Source: Bacillus sp. 1780r2a1
Lineage (GTDB): Bacteria; Bacillota; Bacilli; Bacillales; Bacillaceae_H
Length of the DNA: 64,000 bases
Direction: 5' to 3'
Assembly: GCA_024134725.1 (NCBI GenBank)
Contig: CP099863.1
Location: 2,227,501-2,291,500, forward strand
Shown here: piece after piece, positions 7,905 through 15,136 of the stretch
Layout of the letters: every line of letters starts with the position of its first letter
Position numbering within the stretch: position 1 is the stretch's first letter
Program-made: the position numbers and the translations under genes
The notes under the pieces: model-generated
Databases searched by the model: none
What the model saw: only the letters and a program-made list of their open reading frames with translations
Told to the model about the DNA's origin: nothing

Positions 7905-7933
7905 AAGGAGCTACTCCTTACGAGTAGCTCCTT
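7905..7933 (-). terminator. nagP terminator
   Basis: AAGGAGCTACTC (7905-7916) and GAGTAGCTCCTT (7922-7933) form a perfect 12-bp stem with a five-base loop. It is followed on the minus strand by a T run, 4 bases past the nagP stop. Confidence 0.9.
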
Positions 7934-7937
7934 CTCT

Positions 7938-9323
7938 TTACATCTTTTTCAACTCATTGGCTAAAAACTCAACGTCTGTGCCGACAACTATTTGAAGGTC
8001 TTGGCCACTTAGCTTTAGTACACCTTTCGCTCCCAACCTTTTTAGCTCAACTTCATTTATGATACTCGTATCTTTGACTTTTAAACGAAGGCGCGTCACA
8101 CAATTATCCACTTCAAGCAAGTTTCCTCTTCCGCCAAGTGCTTCTGCGTAAGCTTTCGCAAGGTCACCGTAACTACCTGTTAACGCTCCGCTTTCTTCAA
8201 ATTCTCCTTCTACTTCATCTTCACGCCCAGGTGTTTTTAGATCAAGCTTAATAATTAAATAGTAGAAAATCATAAAATACAGCAACGCATAAATGAGACC
8301 AACACCGGCTAAAAGCAGCGGCTTCTGTGCAATCCCAAAGTTTAAGAAGTAGTCAATGGCTCCCGCTGAAAACCCAAAGCCGTGATGAATATCAAGCAGG
8401 TACGTAATCGACATAGCAGAACCGGTTAAAATAGCGTGAATCACGTATAGGACCGGTGATAAAAACATAAATAAAAACTCAATTGGCTCGGTAATCCCTG
8501 TTAAGAACGAGGTAAGTGCTAAACCTATAAATACGCCCATCATTGCTTTTCGACGCTCTTTTTTCGCAGCTGCAACCATCGCAAACGCAGCCGCTGGAAG
8601 ACCAAACATCATGATAGGGAAAAAGCCCGTCATAAACATTCCCGCAGAAGGATCTTTTGCCAAGAAGCGCCAGAGGTCTCCTTTTATAACTTCACCCGCA
8701 GCGTTTGTAAATTCTCCAAACTCAAACCAAACGAGCGTATTTAAAATATGATGCAATCCAAGCGGAATGAGCATGCGGTTTAAAAACCCAAATACTCCTA
8801 CTCCCGCTGCACCAGCTCCAATAATCCACTCACCAATATTATCAATAAAGTGCTGAACAAAAATCCAAACATATCCAAACACAAAAGCCAACACCAGCAT
8901 TACAAGTGATGTAACGATTGGTACAAAGCGCTTTCCGCCAAAGAAGCCAAGCCAGTCTGGTAATTTAATAGTATGATAGCGGTTATATAGAAGACCGGCA
9001 ATGACCCCAGCGACAATTCCTCCTAGAACACCCATATTAATCTCTTCATTAATAGCTGCTGCTCCTTCTGTCAAAACAAAGTACCCGACAGCACCTGCTA
9101 ACGCAGCGGCTCCGCTGCCATCTTTTGAAAACCCAATTGCAACTCCTATCGCAAACAATAAAGCCAAATGTCCGAAAACAGCGTCACCCGCTGCCGATAT
9201 AAACGGTATACCTAAGAAATCATCTTGACCTAACCGGAGCAAAAGCGCAGCAGCAGGCATAATTGCAATCGGAAGCATCAACGATTTACCGATTTTTTGA
9301 AGAAAACCTAACATAACAAACAC
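7938..9323 (-). CDS. nagP: N-acetylglucosamine PTS transporter, EIICB
   Basis: The 461-residue protein is a glucose-superfamily PTS permease. An N-terminal EIIC membrane domain (about 1-360; FLQKIGKSLMLPIAIMPAAALLLRLG, LTGITEPIEFLFMF, HHGFGFSAGAIDYFLNF) is followed by an EIIB domain. EIIB ends the protein and carries the phosphorylated Cys in VDNCVTRLRLKVKD. No EIIA domain is fused, as in B. subtilis NagP, so a separate EIIA must supply phosphate. It imports GlcNAc as GlcNAc-6-phosphate. A cre box and promoter lie directly upstream. The amino-sugar cluster at 49-60 kb gives a functional link within the same window. nagA and nagB are not present. Confidence 0.88.
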   Translation of the reverse strand: MFVMLGFLQKIGKSLMLPIAIMPAAALLLRLGQDDFLGIPFISAAGDAVFGHLALLFAIGVAIGFSKDGSGAAALAGAVGYFVLTEGAAAINEEINMGVLGGIVAGVIAGLLYNRYHTIKLPDWLGFFGGKRFVPIVTSLVMLVLAFVFGYVWIFVQHFIDNIGEWIIGAGAAGVGVFGFLNRMLIPLGLHHILNTLVWFEFGEFTNAAGEVIKGDLWRFLAKDPSAGMFMTGFFPIMMFGLPAAAFAMVAAAKKERRKAMMGVFIGLALTSFLTGITEPIEFLFMFLSPVLYVIHAILTGSAMSITYLLDIHHGFGFSAGAIDYFLNFGIAQKPLLLAGVGLIYALLYFMIFYYLIIKLDLKTPGREDEVEGEFEESGALTGSYGDLAKAYAEALGGRGNLLEVDNCVTRLRLKVKDTSIINEVELKRLGAKGVLKLSGQDLQIVVGTDVEFLANELKKM

Positions 9324-9353
9324 CTCTCTTTTTTAGGATATACTACATAGTTA

Positions 9354-9396
9354 TGTAAGCGTTTTCTCTATTAGCCCATGCTGTATGCCTAGACAA
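9354..9396 (-). promoter_or_regulatory. nagP promoter with overlapping cre box
   Basis: On the minus strand, TTGTCT (9391-9396) and TAATAG (9368-9373) are 17 bases apart. The + strand sequence TGTAAGCGTTTTCT (9354-9367) matches the cre consensus TGWAANCGNTNNCA at 13 of 14 positions and lies at the expected transcription start. CcpA binding there would block initiation in glucose. The TTGTCTAGGCAT stretch weakly resembles the NagR (dre) operator half-site TTGTCTATACCA, but the match is incomplete. Confidence 0.7.
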
Positions 9397-9480
9397 GTTG
9401 TTTTTTTGCCAAATACATGAAACCTTTCAATTCTCTCTTCGTATAGTCTAGTATAAAGCTCTAAAAAAGGAGGAATTCTT

Positions 9481-9807
9481 ATCGAAGAAGCGATTGTTCC
9501 TTTTATCATTTTGATTCCTTTTCTTATTCTCGCATTTGTTCTTTCAAAAGGAAAAGGCGGTTTTTTGATCGCCGGCTATAATACCTTACCCACTGAGAAA
9601 AAAGCGGAATACGATGAGGTGGCTCTATGTAAATTTATGGGCAAGATCATGTATGCCATTTCGTTTGGAATATTGTTGCTGGGATTAAGCGACGTGCTCG
9701 CAAATCAGCTGCTGTTCATTATCGGTATGATAGTGTTTGTTGTATCAATTGCGTTTGCACTTATTTATTTAAATACAGGCGATCGGTTTAAGAAAAGAAC
9801 GACATAA
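9481..9807 (+). CDS. DUF3784 membrane protein with an apparent ATC start
   Basis: From 9481 the product is (M)EEAIVPFIILIPFLILAF followed by SKGKGGFLIAGYNTLPTEKKAEYDE, the hallmark of DUF3784, then two more hydrophobic helices. AAAAAAGGAGG (9463-9473) is an excellent ribosome site seven bases before codon ATC at 9481. No ATG, GTG or TTG is available at that spacing. The first conventional start in frame is TTG at 9511, which has no ribosome site and removes ten conserved-looking residues. Either ATC is used or the start codon is mutated. Function of the family is unknown; three membrane segments are predicted by eye. Confidence 0.7.
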   Translation: MEEAIVPFIILIPFLILAFVLSKGKGGFLIAGYNTLPTEKKAEYDEVALCKFMGKIMYAISFGILLLGLSDVLANQLLFIIGMIVFVVSIAFALIYLNTGDRFKKRTT

Positions 9808-9812
9808 GAAAA

Positions 9813-9843
9813 CCGCTCAGATCTCTAGTCTGAGCGGGCTTTT
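9813..9843 (+). terminator. Terminator after the DUF3784 gene
   Basis: CCGCTCAGA (9813-9821) pairs with TCTGAGCGG (9829-9837), followed by GCTTTTG. Confidence 0.75.
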
Positions 9844-9903
9844 GTGACTTCTTACTTGTCTTACTAATAAAACGGTGCGAATTTACTTTTAAATTGCCTT
9901 GTT

Positions 9904-10935
9904 TTAGTTTCCATAAATATTTCCTGTTGTTGACGTCAAAACCCCATTTTGAGCATTGAGTTTGTACTGAAAGCCATTACTACTTGACCAGTTAGAAAAA
10001 GAGAAGGTATCACCTGTTTTTAACTTCGTCATTTCAATATCTTTCATTGTTAATGGTGAACTTAAACTGCTTGTTGGTGCACTTGTCGTACGTCCAACAT
10101 AAACGGCCGCATTTGTACTACCAGGCTGAGAAACAACTTTTGCTGAGCCATCTGCTTCCAGTAATAAAGCTGTTTGTTCATTAACAGCAATTCCTTTTGC
10201 TTGGGTTGTCCAACCATCCATTATATTACGGGCCATAAAGCCAACAAATCTCCCCATACGATCACGCTGTTCAAAGTGTGAATCTGTGATAGTGCTTGTT
10301 AAATAAGGGTTACTTAAAAAATTACGCGTAAATGTCATGTACCGATTACCTGGATTACTTAACGCTTCATCTGAGTATACCGAACCGTTTGCAGCATCGT
10401 AGACAAACTGCCCTTGAATAGCAAGTCCAGCACTCGTACCGCCTATTGGAACCTTATTAATAGAAATTAAATTGTTGAGTGTGTCTTCAAGCGGCGTATC
10501 CTTTATATAGTTTACATATAAAGACTGGTCGCCACCAGCGAAGAAAACAGCTTCTGCTTTTGATACCTTATCAAGTACAAATGAGTCAGAAGCAGCATTA
10601 CGATTATTTAATACAATGGTTTCAACTGAGTTTAAGCCAGCACCGTTTTGTGCTGCTAAATCGTATAAATATTGATTGTATCCATCACTACCAGAAGCTC
10701 TTAAGACCACAAAATCTCCACCGTTGGCTTTCTTTGCCATCCACAGCATTGCTTCATCTACATCTGTTGATCCTCCCATTAAATTAACTCCGTACGTGGT
10801 TGATTTTGTAACATTTGCTGTATCTCCATAACTATAATACGTATAATTTTTTCCTGCTGCTTCAACAGATGCATGTCCAGCCAGTAACCCAATAGAAAGA
10901 CCAACAGTTGTAACCATCTTTACTAATTTTTTCAT
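9904..10935 (-). CDS. Secreted cyanophycinase-like serine peptidase (family S51)
   Basis: From the ATG at 10935 (GGGGAG ten bases upstream) the protein has 343 residues. Residues 1-27 are a signal peptide (MKKLVKMVTTVGLSIGLLAG, then AXA-type SVEAA). The S51/cyanophycinase core follows: NLMGGSTDVDEAM, the nucleophile elbow GGTSAGLAIQG (Ser168), FFAGGDQ at 131-137 and DSHFEQRDRMGR with the catalytic His region. Such enzymes cleave multi-Arg-poly-Asp or other isoaspartyl peptides; here the enzyme would be extracellular. A longer in-frame GTG start at 10953 would swallow the ribosome site. A sigma-54-like promoter lies upstream. Confidence 0.8.
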   Translation of the reverse strand: MKKLVKMVTTVGLSIGLLAGHASVEAAGKNYTYYSYGDTANVTKSTTYGVNLMGGSTDVDEAMLWMAKKANGGDFVVLRASGSDGYNQYLYDLAAQNGAGLNSVETIVLNNRNAASDSFVLDKVSKAEAVFFAGGDQSLYVNYIKDTPLEDTLNNLISINKVPIGGTSAGLAIQGQFVYDAANGSVYSDEALSNPGNRYMTFTRNFLSNPYLTSTITDSHFEQRDRMGRFVGFMARNIMDGWTTQAKGIAVNEQTALLLEADGSAKVVSQPGSTNAAVYVGRTTSAPTSSLSSPLTMKDIEMTKLKTGDTFSFSNWSSSNGFQYKLNAQNGVLTSTTGNIYGN

Positions 10936-10996
10936 TTCTTTTACACTCCCCACATTTTTAGTATTTAAGAACGTCGATTTGCGCTCATTGATAAAT

Positions 10997-11015
10997 AATG
11001 CAAATATTATGCCAA
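10997..11015 (-). promoter_or_regulatory. Sigma-54 (SigL)-type -24/-12 promoter
   Basis: On the minus strand, TTGGCATAATATTTGCATT carries the GG (-24) and GC (-12) doublets exactly ten bases apart and fits the TTGGCA-N6-TTGCAT consensus. It lies about 62 bases before the start of the cyanophycinase-like gene. No activator gene is nearby and I found no clear upstream activator repeat. Confidence 0.5.
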
Positions 11016-11034
11016 TTCAAAAAATAACAAATAA

Positions 11035-11181
11035 TTAGCTTTTTCGTTTTTTTGCGGATTTCTTTTGGGTTTCTTTGGTTGTTTTAGGTTCATTAACAAA
11101 GTCCGTTAAGTTAAATTCTTTCTGTTTGGCAAAGCGAGGTTCTTTTTTACATAGGTCAGGAGATATTTTACATGCATCATG
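11035..11181 (-). pseudogene. Possible 3' remnant of a gene (basic C-terminal tail)
   Basis: A frame of 48 codons opens after a TAG and ends at TAA (11035-11037). It contains SPDLCKKEPRFAKQKEF and NLTDFVNEPKTT, and ends KKSAKKRKS. It has no ATG, GTG or TTG start and no ribosome site, yet the lysine-rich tail looks like real protein. The intergenic stretch 10954-11265 otherwise holds only the promoter at 10997 and the terminator at 11225. It may be the tail of a decayed gene; the family is not recognised. Confidence 0.3.
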
Positions 11182-11224
11182 CTAAGTAGGGCTTTTTTAT
11201 TTCAACAATCAGTTAGAAAAGAAA

Positions 11225-11253
11225 AAACCCGGCTCCAAAGAGCAGCGGGTTTT
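11225..11253 (-). terminator. Terminator of the P-loop kinase gene
   Basis: AAACCCG and CGGGTTTT, extended by an inner GCTC/GAGC, form an imperfect stem with Ts on the minus strand, 12 bases past the stop codon. Confidence 0.7.
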
Positions 11254-11265
11254 CATTTCGTTTAA

Positions 11266-11790
11266 CTATGCGTATGTTTCTTTTAAACTTCTTATCAACT
11301 CCTCCTCGTTACTGTTTTCAGTAAGATGAATAATAGTCTTTGATTGATCTTTCTTCCTATAGTTATTCATGAGATTTAAAATAACCGGTTTAACATGTTG
11401 TTCAAATGTACATATTTTATCTGTTGCTCGATCTACTATCTTTCGTTTTATGTCGTTGGTTAAGTTTCCATTTAGTAAACGGCTATGCATCCTCTCCATA
11501 CAAACAGACAGAGGAACATCCAAAAAAATAATTATATTTGACTCTTGAAATCGGCTCTCATAAACAGCTCGAGGGCACCATCCCTCTATAATCCAACTGT
11601 CTTTTCCCATTAACTTACCTAGTTCTCGAGAAAAATGTCTGATTTGTTGTCGCGTTGGAAAAGGTGTTGTTCTTAAAGTCTTTAACTCTTCGTCAATACT
11701 ATAGAATGGAATATTTAGCTTCTTACTAAGGTTTTTACTCAGCGTCGTTTTTCCAGCACATGCATTTCCAAGGATAGAAATTTTATAAAT
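11266..11790 (-). CDS. P-loop nucleotide kinase-like protein with apparent ATT start
   Basis: The product (about 174 residues from ATT at 11790) reads (M)YKISILGNACAGKTTLSKNL, a Walker A at the N-terminus as in adenylate-kinase/FlaR-like small kinases. It continues with FYSIDEEL, WIIEGWCPRAVYESRF and IIFLDVPLSVCMERMHSRLL. The strong ribosome site TAAGGAGG ends eight bases before codon ATT. The only conventional in-frame starts are the upstream TTG at 11835, without a ribosome site, and the GTG overlapping the Shine-Dalgarno sequence itself. Substrate is unknown. The call is family-level. Confidence 0.72.
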   Translation of the reverse strand: MYKISILGNACAGKTTLSKNLSKKLNIPFYSIDEELKTLRTTPFPTRQQIRHFSRELGKLMGKDSWIIEGWCPRAVYESRFQESNIIIFLDVPLSVCMERMHSRLLNGNLTNDIKRKIVDRATDKICTFEQHVKPVILNLMNNYRKKDQSKTIIHLTENSNEEELIRSLKETYA

Positions 11791-11955
11791 GCTAAGCACC
11801 TCCTTAGTAATACATATTGCTTTAACCTTGTACAAATTATCTCTTTTTACAAGTTAATTCTATATGGCGATATGGTTTTGTATGTTTGGGAGATTAACCC
11901 CCTATGAACAATCTACCACTCCGCTTACATGCTCTAAAGCATTTGGACGCAGCGG

Positions 11956-13872
11956 TTAATCGTTAAAATTCTCTCCTTTTTGCTTTCGCATCTCCTTTTC
12001 AACTTTCTTTAATGCCTTTTTCGAACCACGCTCAAAGTCGTGCTGCATCTTTCGCTCTTGATGCGAAACAAAAAGTGAGTTTAGGTCGTAACCAGGTGGA
12101 TACAGTTCGCTTGCTGGCAATTCGAGCTCAATGCGTTTAGTGTTTATTTCTTTAAACGCTCCATTATAGAACACGGTCACATTATTGTAGCTATCTCTTT
12201 TTTTATAAATAAGAGCAGATTCTTTCTCATCTAACAGCGTTACTTTATCACCTATTTCATAGTCATACAGCTTTTCTTTCTGTTGTTCCACTACTTTTGG
12301 CTTTCGTTTCTTGTTTTCATCGACAAGCGTGAAGTTGTATTCTTTATGTGCCATGTACGCTTTTGCTCGCTCAATGACTGCGTCACTCACATTCATTTTT
12401 TTCGAAATCCAAAGCGCATTGCTCTCACCTGATGCTCCAATGACTAGCTGATAAAGTGGCTCTAACGTTTCGCTGTTAAACTTCATGGCCGCGTTCATAA
12501 AGTCAGGATGCATTTCAGAGAATCGCTTAATCTCTCCGTAGTGCGTCGTTGCAACGGTCATGCATCCTTTATGGTAAAACTCTTCAATGATTGAAATGGC
12601 AAGAGCTGCACCTTCGTTTGGTTCTGTACCGCTCCCAATTTCATCAAATAAAAGCAGCGTCCGGTGATTTGCACTTGCTAAAATGTCCGCCATGTTTTTC
12701 ATATGAGATGAAAATGTACTTAGCGCGTTTTCAATACTTTGGTGGTCACCGATATCGACAAAAATTCGTTCAAATAAAGAAACTTCTGTTCCTTTTCCCA
12801 CCGCAATATGAAATCCTGACATCGCAGCAAGCGTAAGCAGTCCAATCGTTTTTAATACAACGGTCTTCCCACCGGCGTTTGGTCCTGTAATAATGAGCCC
12901 TCGATATTCTTCACCTATTGTAAAGTTCAAAGGTACAACATTTCCTTTTAAAAGCGGATGTTTTCCATCTACTATGCTGATATAACCGTGATCATTTAAT
13001 CCAGGCTCAACCCCGCTGATGCTGCGGCTATACTTTCCTTTGGCGAATACCATGTCATACTGCGCAATAAGCTCAACGTTGATTTTAATGGCAGGAAGCT
13101 GTTCCATTACCAGACCTGAGAGCGTCGCAAGCACTTGGTACTCTTCTACAGATTCCTCTACCTTTAACGTCGCAAGCTCGTTGTTTAATTTTGCAACGAC
13201 GGTTGGCTCCATAAAGACCGTTGTTCCTTTTGATGAGACTTCAATAATTGTTCCCTGCACGTGCTTTTTATAAGAAGCTTTTATAGGAATTGTGTAGCGA
13301 TCATCTTTTTTACTCACAAAAAATTCTTGGATATAGTCTTTGTTCGCACCGCTTCGCAAAAATTTCGCTAAGCGTTCTTGAATGGTTGCTTCTGTTGATT
13401 CAATATGGCGACGAATTCGCTTTAACTCTTTACTCGCTTCTGAATCCACTCGATTGCCTTTAATCGCTGCGTTAATTTCTTCTTCAATAGTCCGAAACTC
13501 CGTCATGGACTTCGCATACGACGACAGCATCGGGGCAAAGAATTCTTTTTCAAGCATAAACGTCTTCACTCGGCGACACCCTCGTAAAAAGTCAGACACC
13601 TCAAGTAAATCACTCGCTTCTAAAAGCATGCCTTTTTCAGCTTTTGTCATAATATGCTTAATTGCTGAGATTCCCATTAAAGGTACGTGGCTTTCTGCAT
13701 CTAATAATCTTCTTGCTTCTGTCGTTTCACGCAGGCGCGTTTTGACAACGTTAAGAGATGCGCTTGGCTGTAAGCGATCAAGCAAATCCTTTCCTAAATC
13801 GCTAACGCAATAAGATTTCACAAGTTCCTTTAACTCACGATATTGCAATGTTTCAAATGTCATTTCATTCAT
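11956..13872 (-). CDS. MutS2-like ATPase lacking the Smr domain
   Basis: The 638-residue protein has the MutS2 layout. The core/lever and coiled region (about 1-300) is followed by the MutS ATPase, with Walker A GPNAGGKTVVLKTIGLL near 332, LFERIFVDIGDHQSIENALSTFSSHM, Walker B LLLFDEIGSGTEPNEG near 411 and the ATTHYGEIK switch. Canonical MutS2 is about 780 residues and ends in a KOW-Smr nuclease domain. Here the C-terminus is a short charged tail, so the Smr nuclease is absent. Possible roles are in recombination control or ribosome rescue; neither is shown. AGGAGT precedes the ATG. A structured leader ending in a terminator lies upstream. Confidence 0.85.
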   Translation of the reverse strand: MNEMTFETLQYRELKELVKSYCVSDLGKDLLDRLQPSASLNVVKTRLRETTEARRLLDAESHVPLMGISAIKHIMTKAEKGMLLEASDLLEVSDFLRGCRRVKTFMLEKEFFAPMLSSYAKSMTEFRTIEEEINAAIKGNRVDSEASKELKRIRRHIESTEATIQERLAKFLRSGANKDYIQEFFVSKKDDRYTIPIKASYKKHVQGTIIEVSSKGTTVFMEPTVVAKLNNELATLKVEESVEEYQVLATLSGLVMEQLPAIKINVELIAQYDMVFAKGKYSRSISGVEPGLNDHGYISIVDGKHPLLKGNVVPLNFTIGEEYRGLIITGPNAGGKTVVLKTIGLLTLAAMSGFHIAVGKGTEVSLFERIFVDIGDHQSIENALSTFSSHMKNMADILASANHRTLLLFDEIGSGTEPNEGAALAISIIEEFYHKGCMTVATTHYGEIKRFSEMHPDFMNAAMKFNSETLEPLYQLVIGASGESNALWISKKMNVSDAVIERAKAYMAHKEYNFTLVDENKKRKPKVVEQQKEKLYDYEIGDKVTLLDEKESALIYKKRDSYNNVTVFYNGAFKEINTKRIELELPASELYPPGYDLNSLFVSHQERKMQHDFERGSKKALKKVEKEMRKQKGENFND

Positions 13873-13964
13873 CTTTTTTACTCCTCACTATGATGGTGTT
13901 CATAATGAAGATACCTACTCAATGAGAAGCCAATGAGCAACATATAATACTAAAAATAAACAAA

Positions 13965-13997
13965 AAAGCTGCAGAATCAGTTAGATCCCACAGCTTT
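13965..13997 (-). terminator. Terminator inside the mutS2-like leader
   Basis: On the minus strand, AAAGCTG (13997-13991) pairs with CAGCTTT, and the stem continues through seven more pairs (three G-U) to a TAACT loop. A T6 run and further T-rich sequence follow. The stem is poor on the plus strand because the wobbles become mismatches, so it acts leftward, about 90 bases before the mutS2-like start codon. Confidence 0.75.
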
Positions 13998-14258
13998 CGC
14001 ACGTATACAAGGCATAAATGTATCACCAAACAAACGCAATTGCTTGCGGTGGATACGCTTTGTATGGGGTGTAGGTATCTTCATAGGCGTCTAAATGAAT
14101 TCAACACAAACTAAAGGTTACGCATTTTTCTTTTAAAAACGCACCTTCGTCTCGTGTATTCATTTAGCTAAATTAATCCTATTTCGATACTACCCCGCTC
14201 ATAAAAGCACCTCGTCTAGTTTTGACTTCGTCTCATTGACGTTTTCATTGTTGCTATT
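13998..14258 (-). ncRNA. Structured leader or small RNA upstream of the mutS2-like gene
   Basis: Between the promoter at 14259-14287 and the terminator at 13965 there is no convincing coding frame, but there are nested inverted repeats. CTAAATGAAT (14091-14100) faces ATTCATTTAG (14158-14167) around a hairpin at 14116-14145. ATACAAGGC (14005-14013) faces GCTTTGTAT (14057-14065) with one mismatch on the transcribed strand. GTAGGTATCTTCAT (14071-14084) is perfectly complementary to 13905-13918 beyond the terminator. It matches no riboswitch class I can recall. It could be a riboswitch-type attenuator or a roughly 290-nt small RNA. Confidence 0.45.
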
Positions 14259-14287
14259 ATCATATTATATTTGTCTTTTCATGTAAA
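14259..14287 (-). promoter_or_regulatory. Promoter of the structured leader RNA
   Basis: On the minus strand, TTTACA (14282-14287) and TATGAT (14259-14264) are 17 bases apart, a good sigma-A promoter. Transcription would begin near 14252 and run toward the mutS2-like gene. Confidence 0.65.
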
Positions 14288-14348
14288 TAGGCAGCTGCCC
14301 TTTTTTATCCATGATATGATGGGGTAAACGAAAAAAGGAACTGATACC

Positions 14349-14978
14349 ATGCCCAAAACAATCGCTTGCTTACATGCACACCACTCAAACATCGAAGTCA
14401 TTGAAAAAATGCTTAGCTCCCATCAAGCTGAACTCATTCATTTCGTCGAACCCGGATTCGACCGACAAAAAGCTGATGCTCACTTTAAACCAGAATTTAT
14501 TCAAAGTAAGCTCGCCAATACAATGAGATGGATTTCTTCTTGTCACGTGGATGCTATTTTAGTCACATGCACCTTTTTCACAGCCCACCTACCGCTAATG
14601 GATTTCTCAGTTCCCATTATTAAAATTGACGAACTATTATTTTCACAGCTAAAAGCTGAAAAAAAGCCTGTTATTCTTGCCTTTACTAATCCTCAAACAG
14701 TTGACGGTACCATGCAAGCATTAGCTAAATTTGACTCTTCTATAGAAGCTAAGTCTCATCTACTTCCTAATACTTTTCATCTGATTATGAACGGGAAAAA
14801 ACGAGAGTATCTAGATGCTGTGTATCAAGGTTTAGCGGCGCTAACAAAAGCGTATCCAGACCACGTAATTTATGCTGCGCAGCTGTCGATGGCAGATGCT
14901 GCGGTGGTTGCAAGAGAAGTTGACGGGGTTGAGGTTGGGCATTATGGGGAATTGGTTGGGAAAGGGCTAACAGAATAA
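14349..14978 (+). CDS. Asp/Glu racemase-like fold protein of unknown function
   Basis: The 209-residue soluble protein begins MPKTIACLHAHHSNIEVIEKML. It contains VDAILVTCTFFTAHLP, where a Cys lies in a position like the first catalytic Cys of Asp/Glu racemases, and ends with IYAAQLSMADAAVVAREVDGVEVGHYGELVGKGL. A second catalytic Cys is not evident, so racemase activity is doubtful. AAAAAAGGAA precedes the ATG. It is divergent from the mutS2-like leader and borders the defence island. The call is fold-level only. Confidence 0.55.
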   Translation: MPKTIACLHAHHSNIEVIEKMLSSHQAELIHFVEPGFDRQKADAHFKPEFIQSKLANTMRWISSCHVDAILVTCTFFTAHLPLMDFSVPIIKIDELLFSQLKAEKKPVILAFTNPQTVDGTMQALAKFDSSIEAKSHLLPNTFHLIMNGKKREYLDAVYQGLAALTKAYPDHVIYAAQLSMADAAVVAREVDGVEVGHYGELVGKGLTE

Positions 14979-15061
14979 TTCAAATTAGCTTGAGTTGAGT
15001 TAATTTCCTTTTCTCTTCCATATTATATAATTAAAAAATTAATACTATTGGTTCTTTCCTA

Positions 15062-15090
15062 TTGATCTTTCTAGCAATTTTTATTATAAT
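15062..15090 (+). promoter_or_regulatory. Promoter of the cytosine methyltransferase gene
   Basis: TTGATC (15062-15067) and TATAAT (15085-15090) are 17 bases apart. The -35 hexamer contains GATC, the sequence recognised by Sau3AI-type systems. The predicted start near 15097 rules out coding use of the long frame that opens at 15062. Confidence 0.75.
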
Positions 15091-15136
15091 AGAAGTTAAG
15101 TTTTATTCTAAACCGAAAGGATGTTCTTATTTGGTA

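Noticed and set aside
14004..14084. Short minus-strand protein frames (for example ending QAIAFVW or starting MKIPTPHTK) in the mutS2-like leader
   Set aside because: They lack ribosome sites or start codons, and the segment is better explained by inverted repeats and the terminator.
13998..14258. Known riboswitch (M-box, yybP-ykoY, lysine, T-box, guanidine) upstream of the mutS2-like gene
   Set aside because: None of the conserved cores I remember (for example the T-box GGTGGNACC or the ykoY GGGGAGTA with partner loop) could be placed; it stays an unidentified structured RNA.
15062..15136. Extended N-terminus of the cytosine methyltransferase
   Set aside because: The -35 and -10 boxes of its own promoter lie inside this stretch, so it is not transcribed from that promoter; motif I begins right after 15137.
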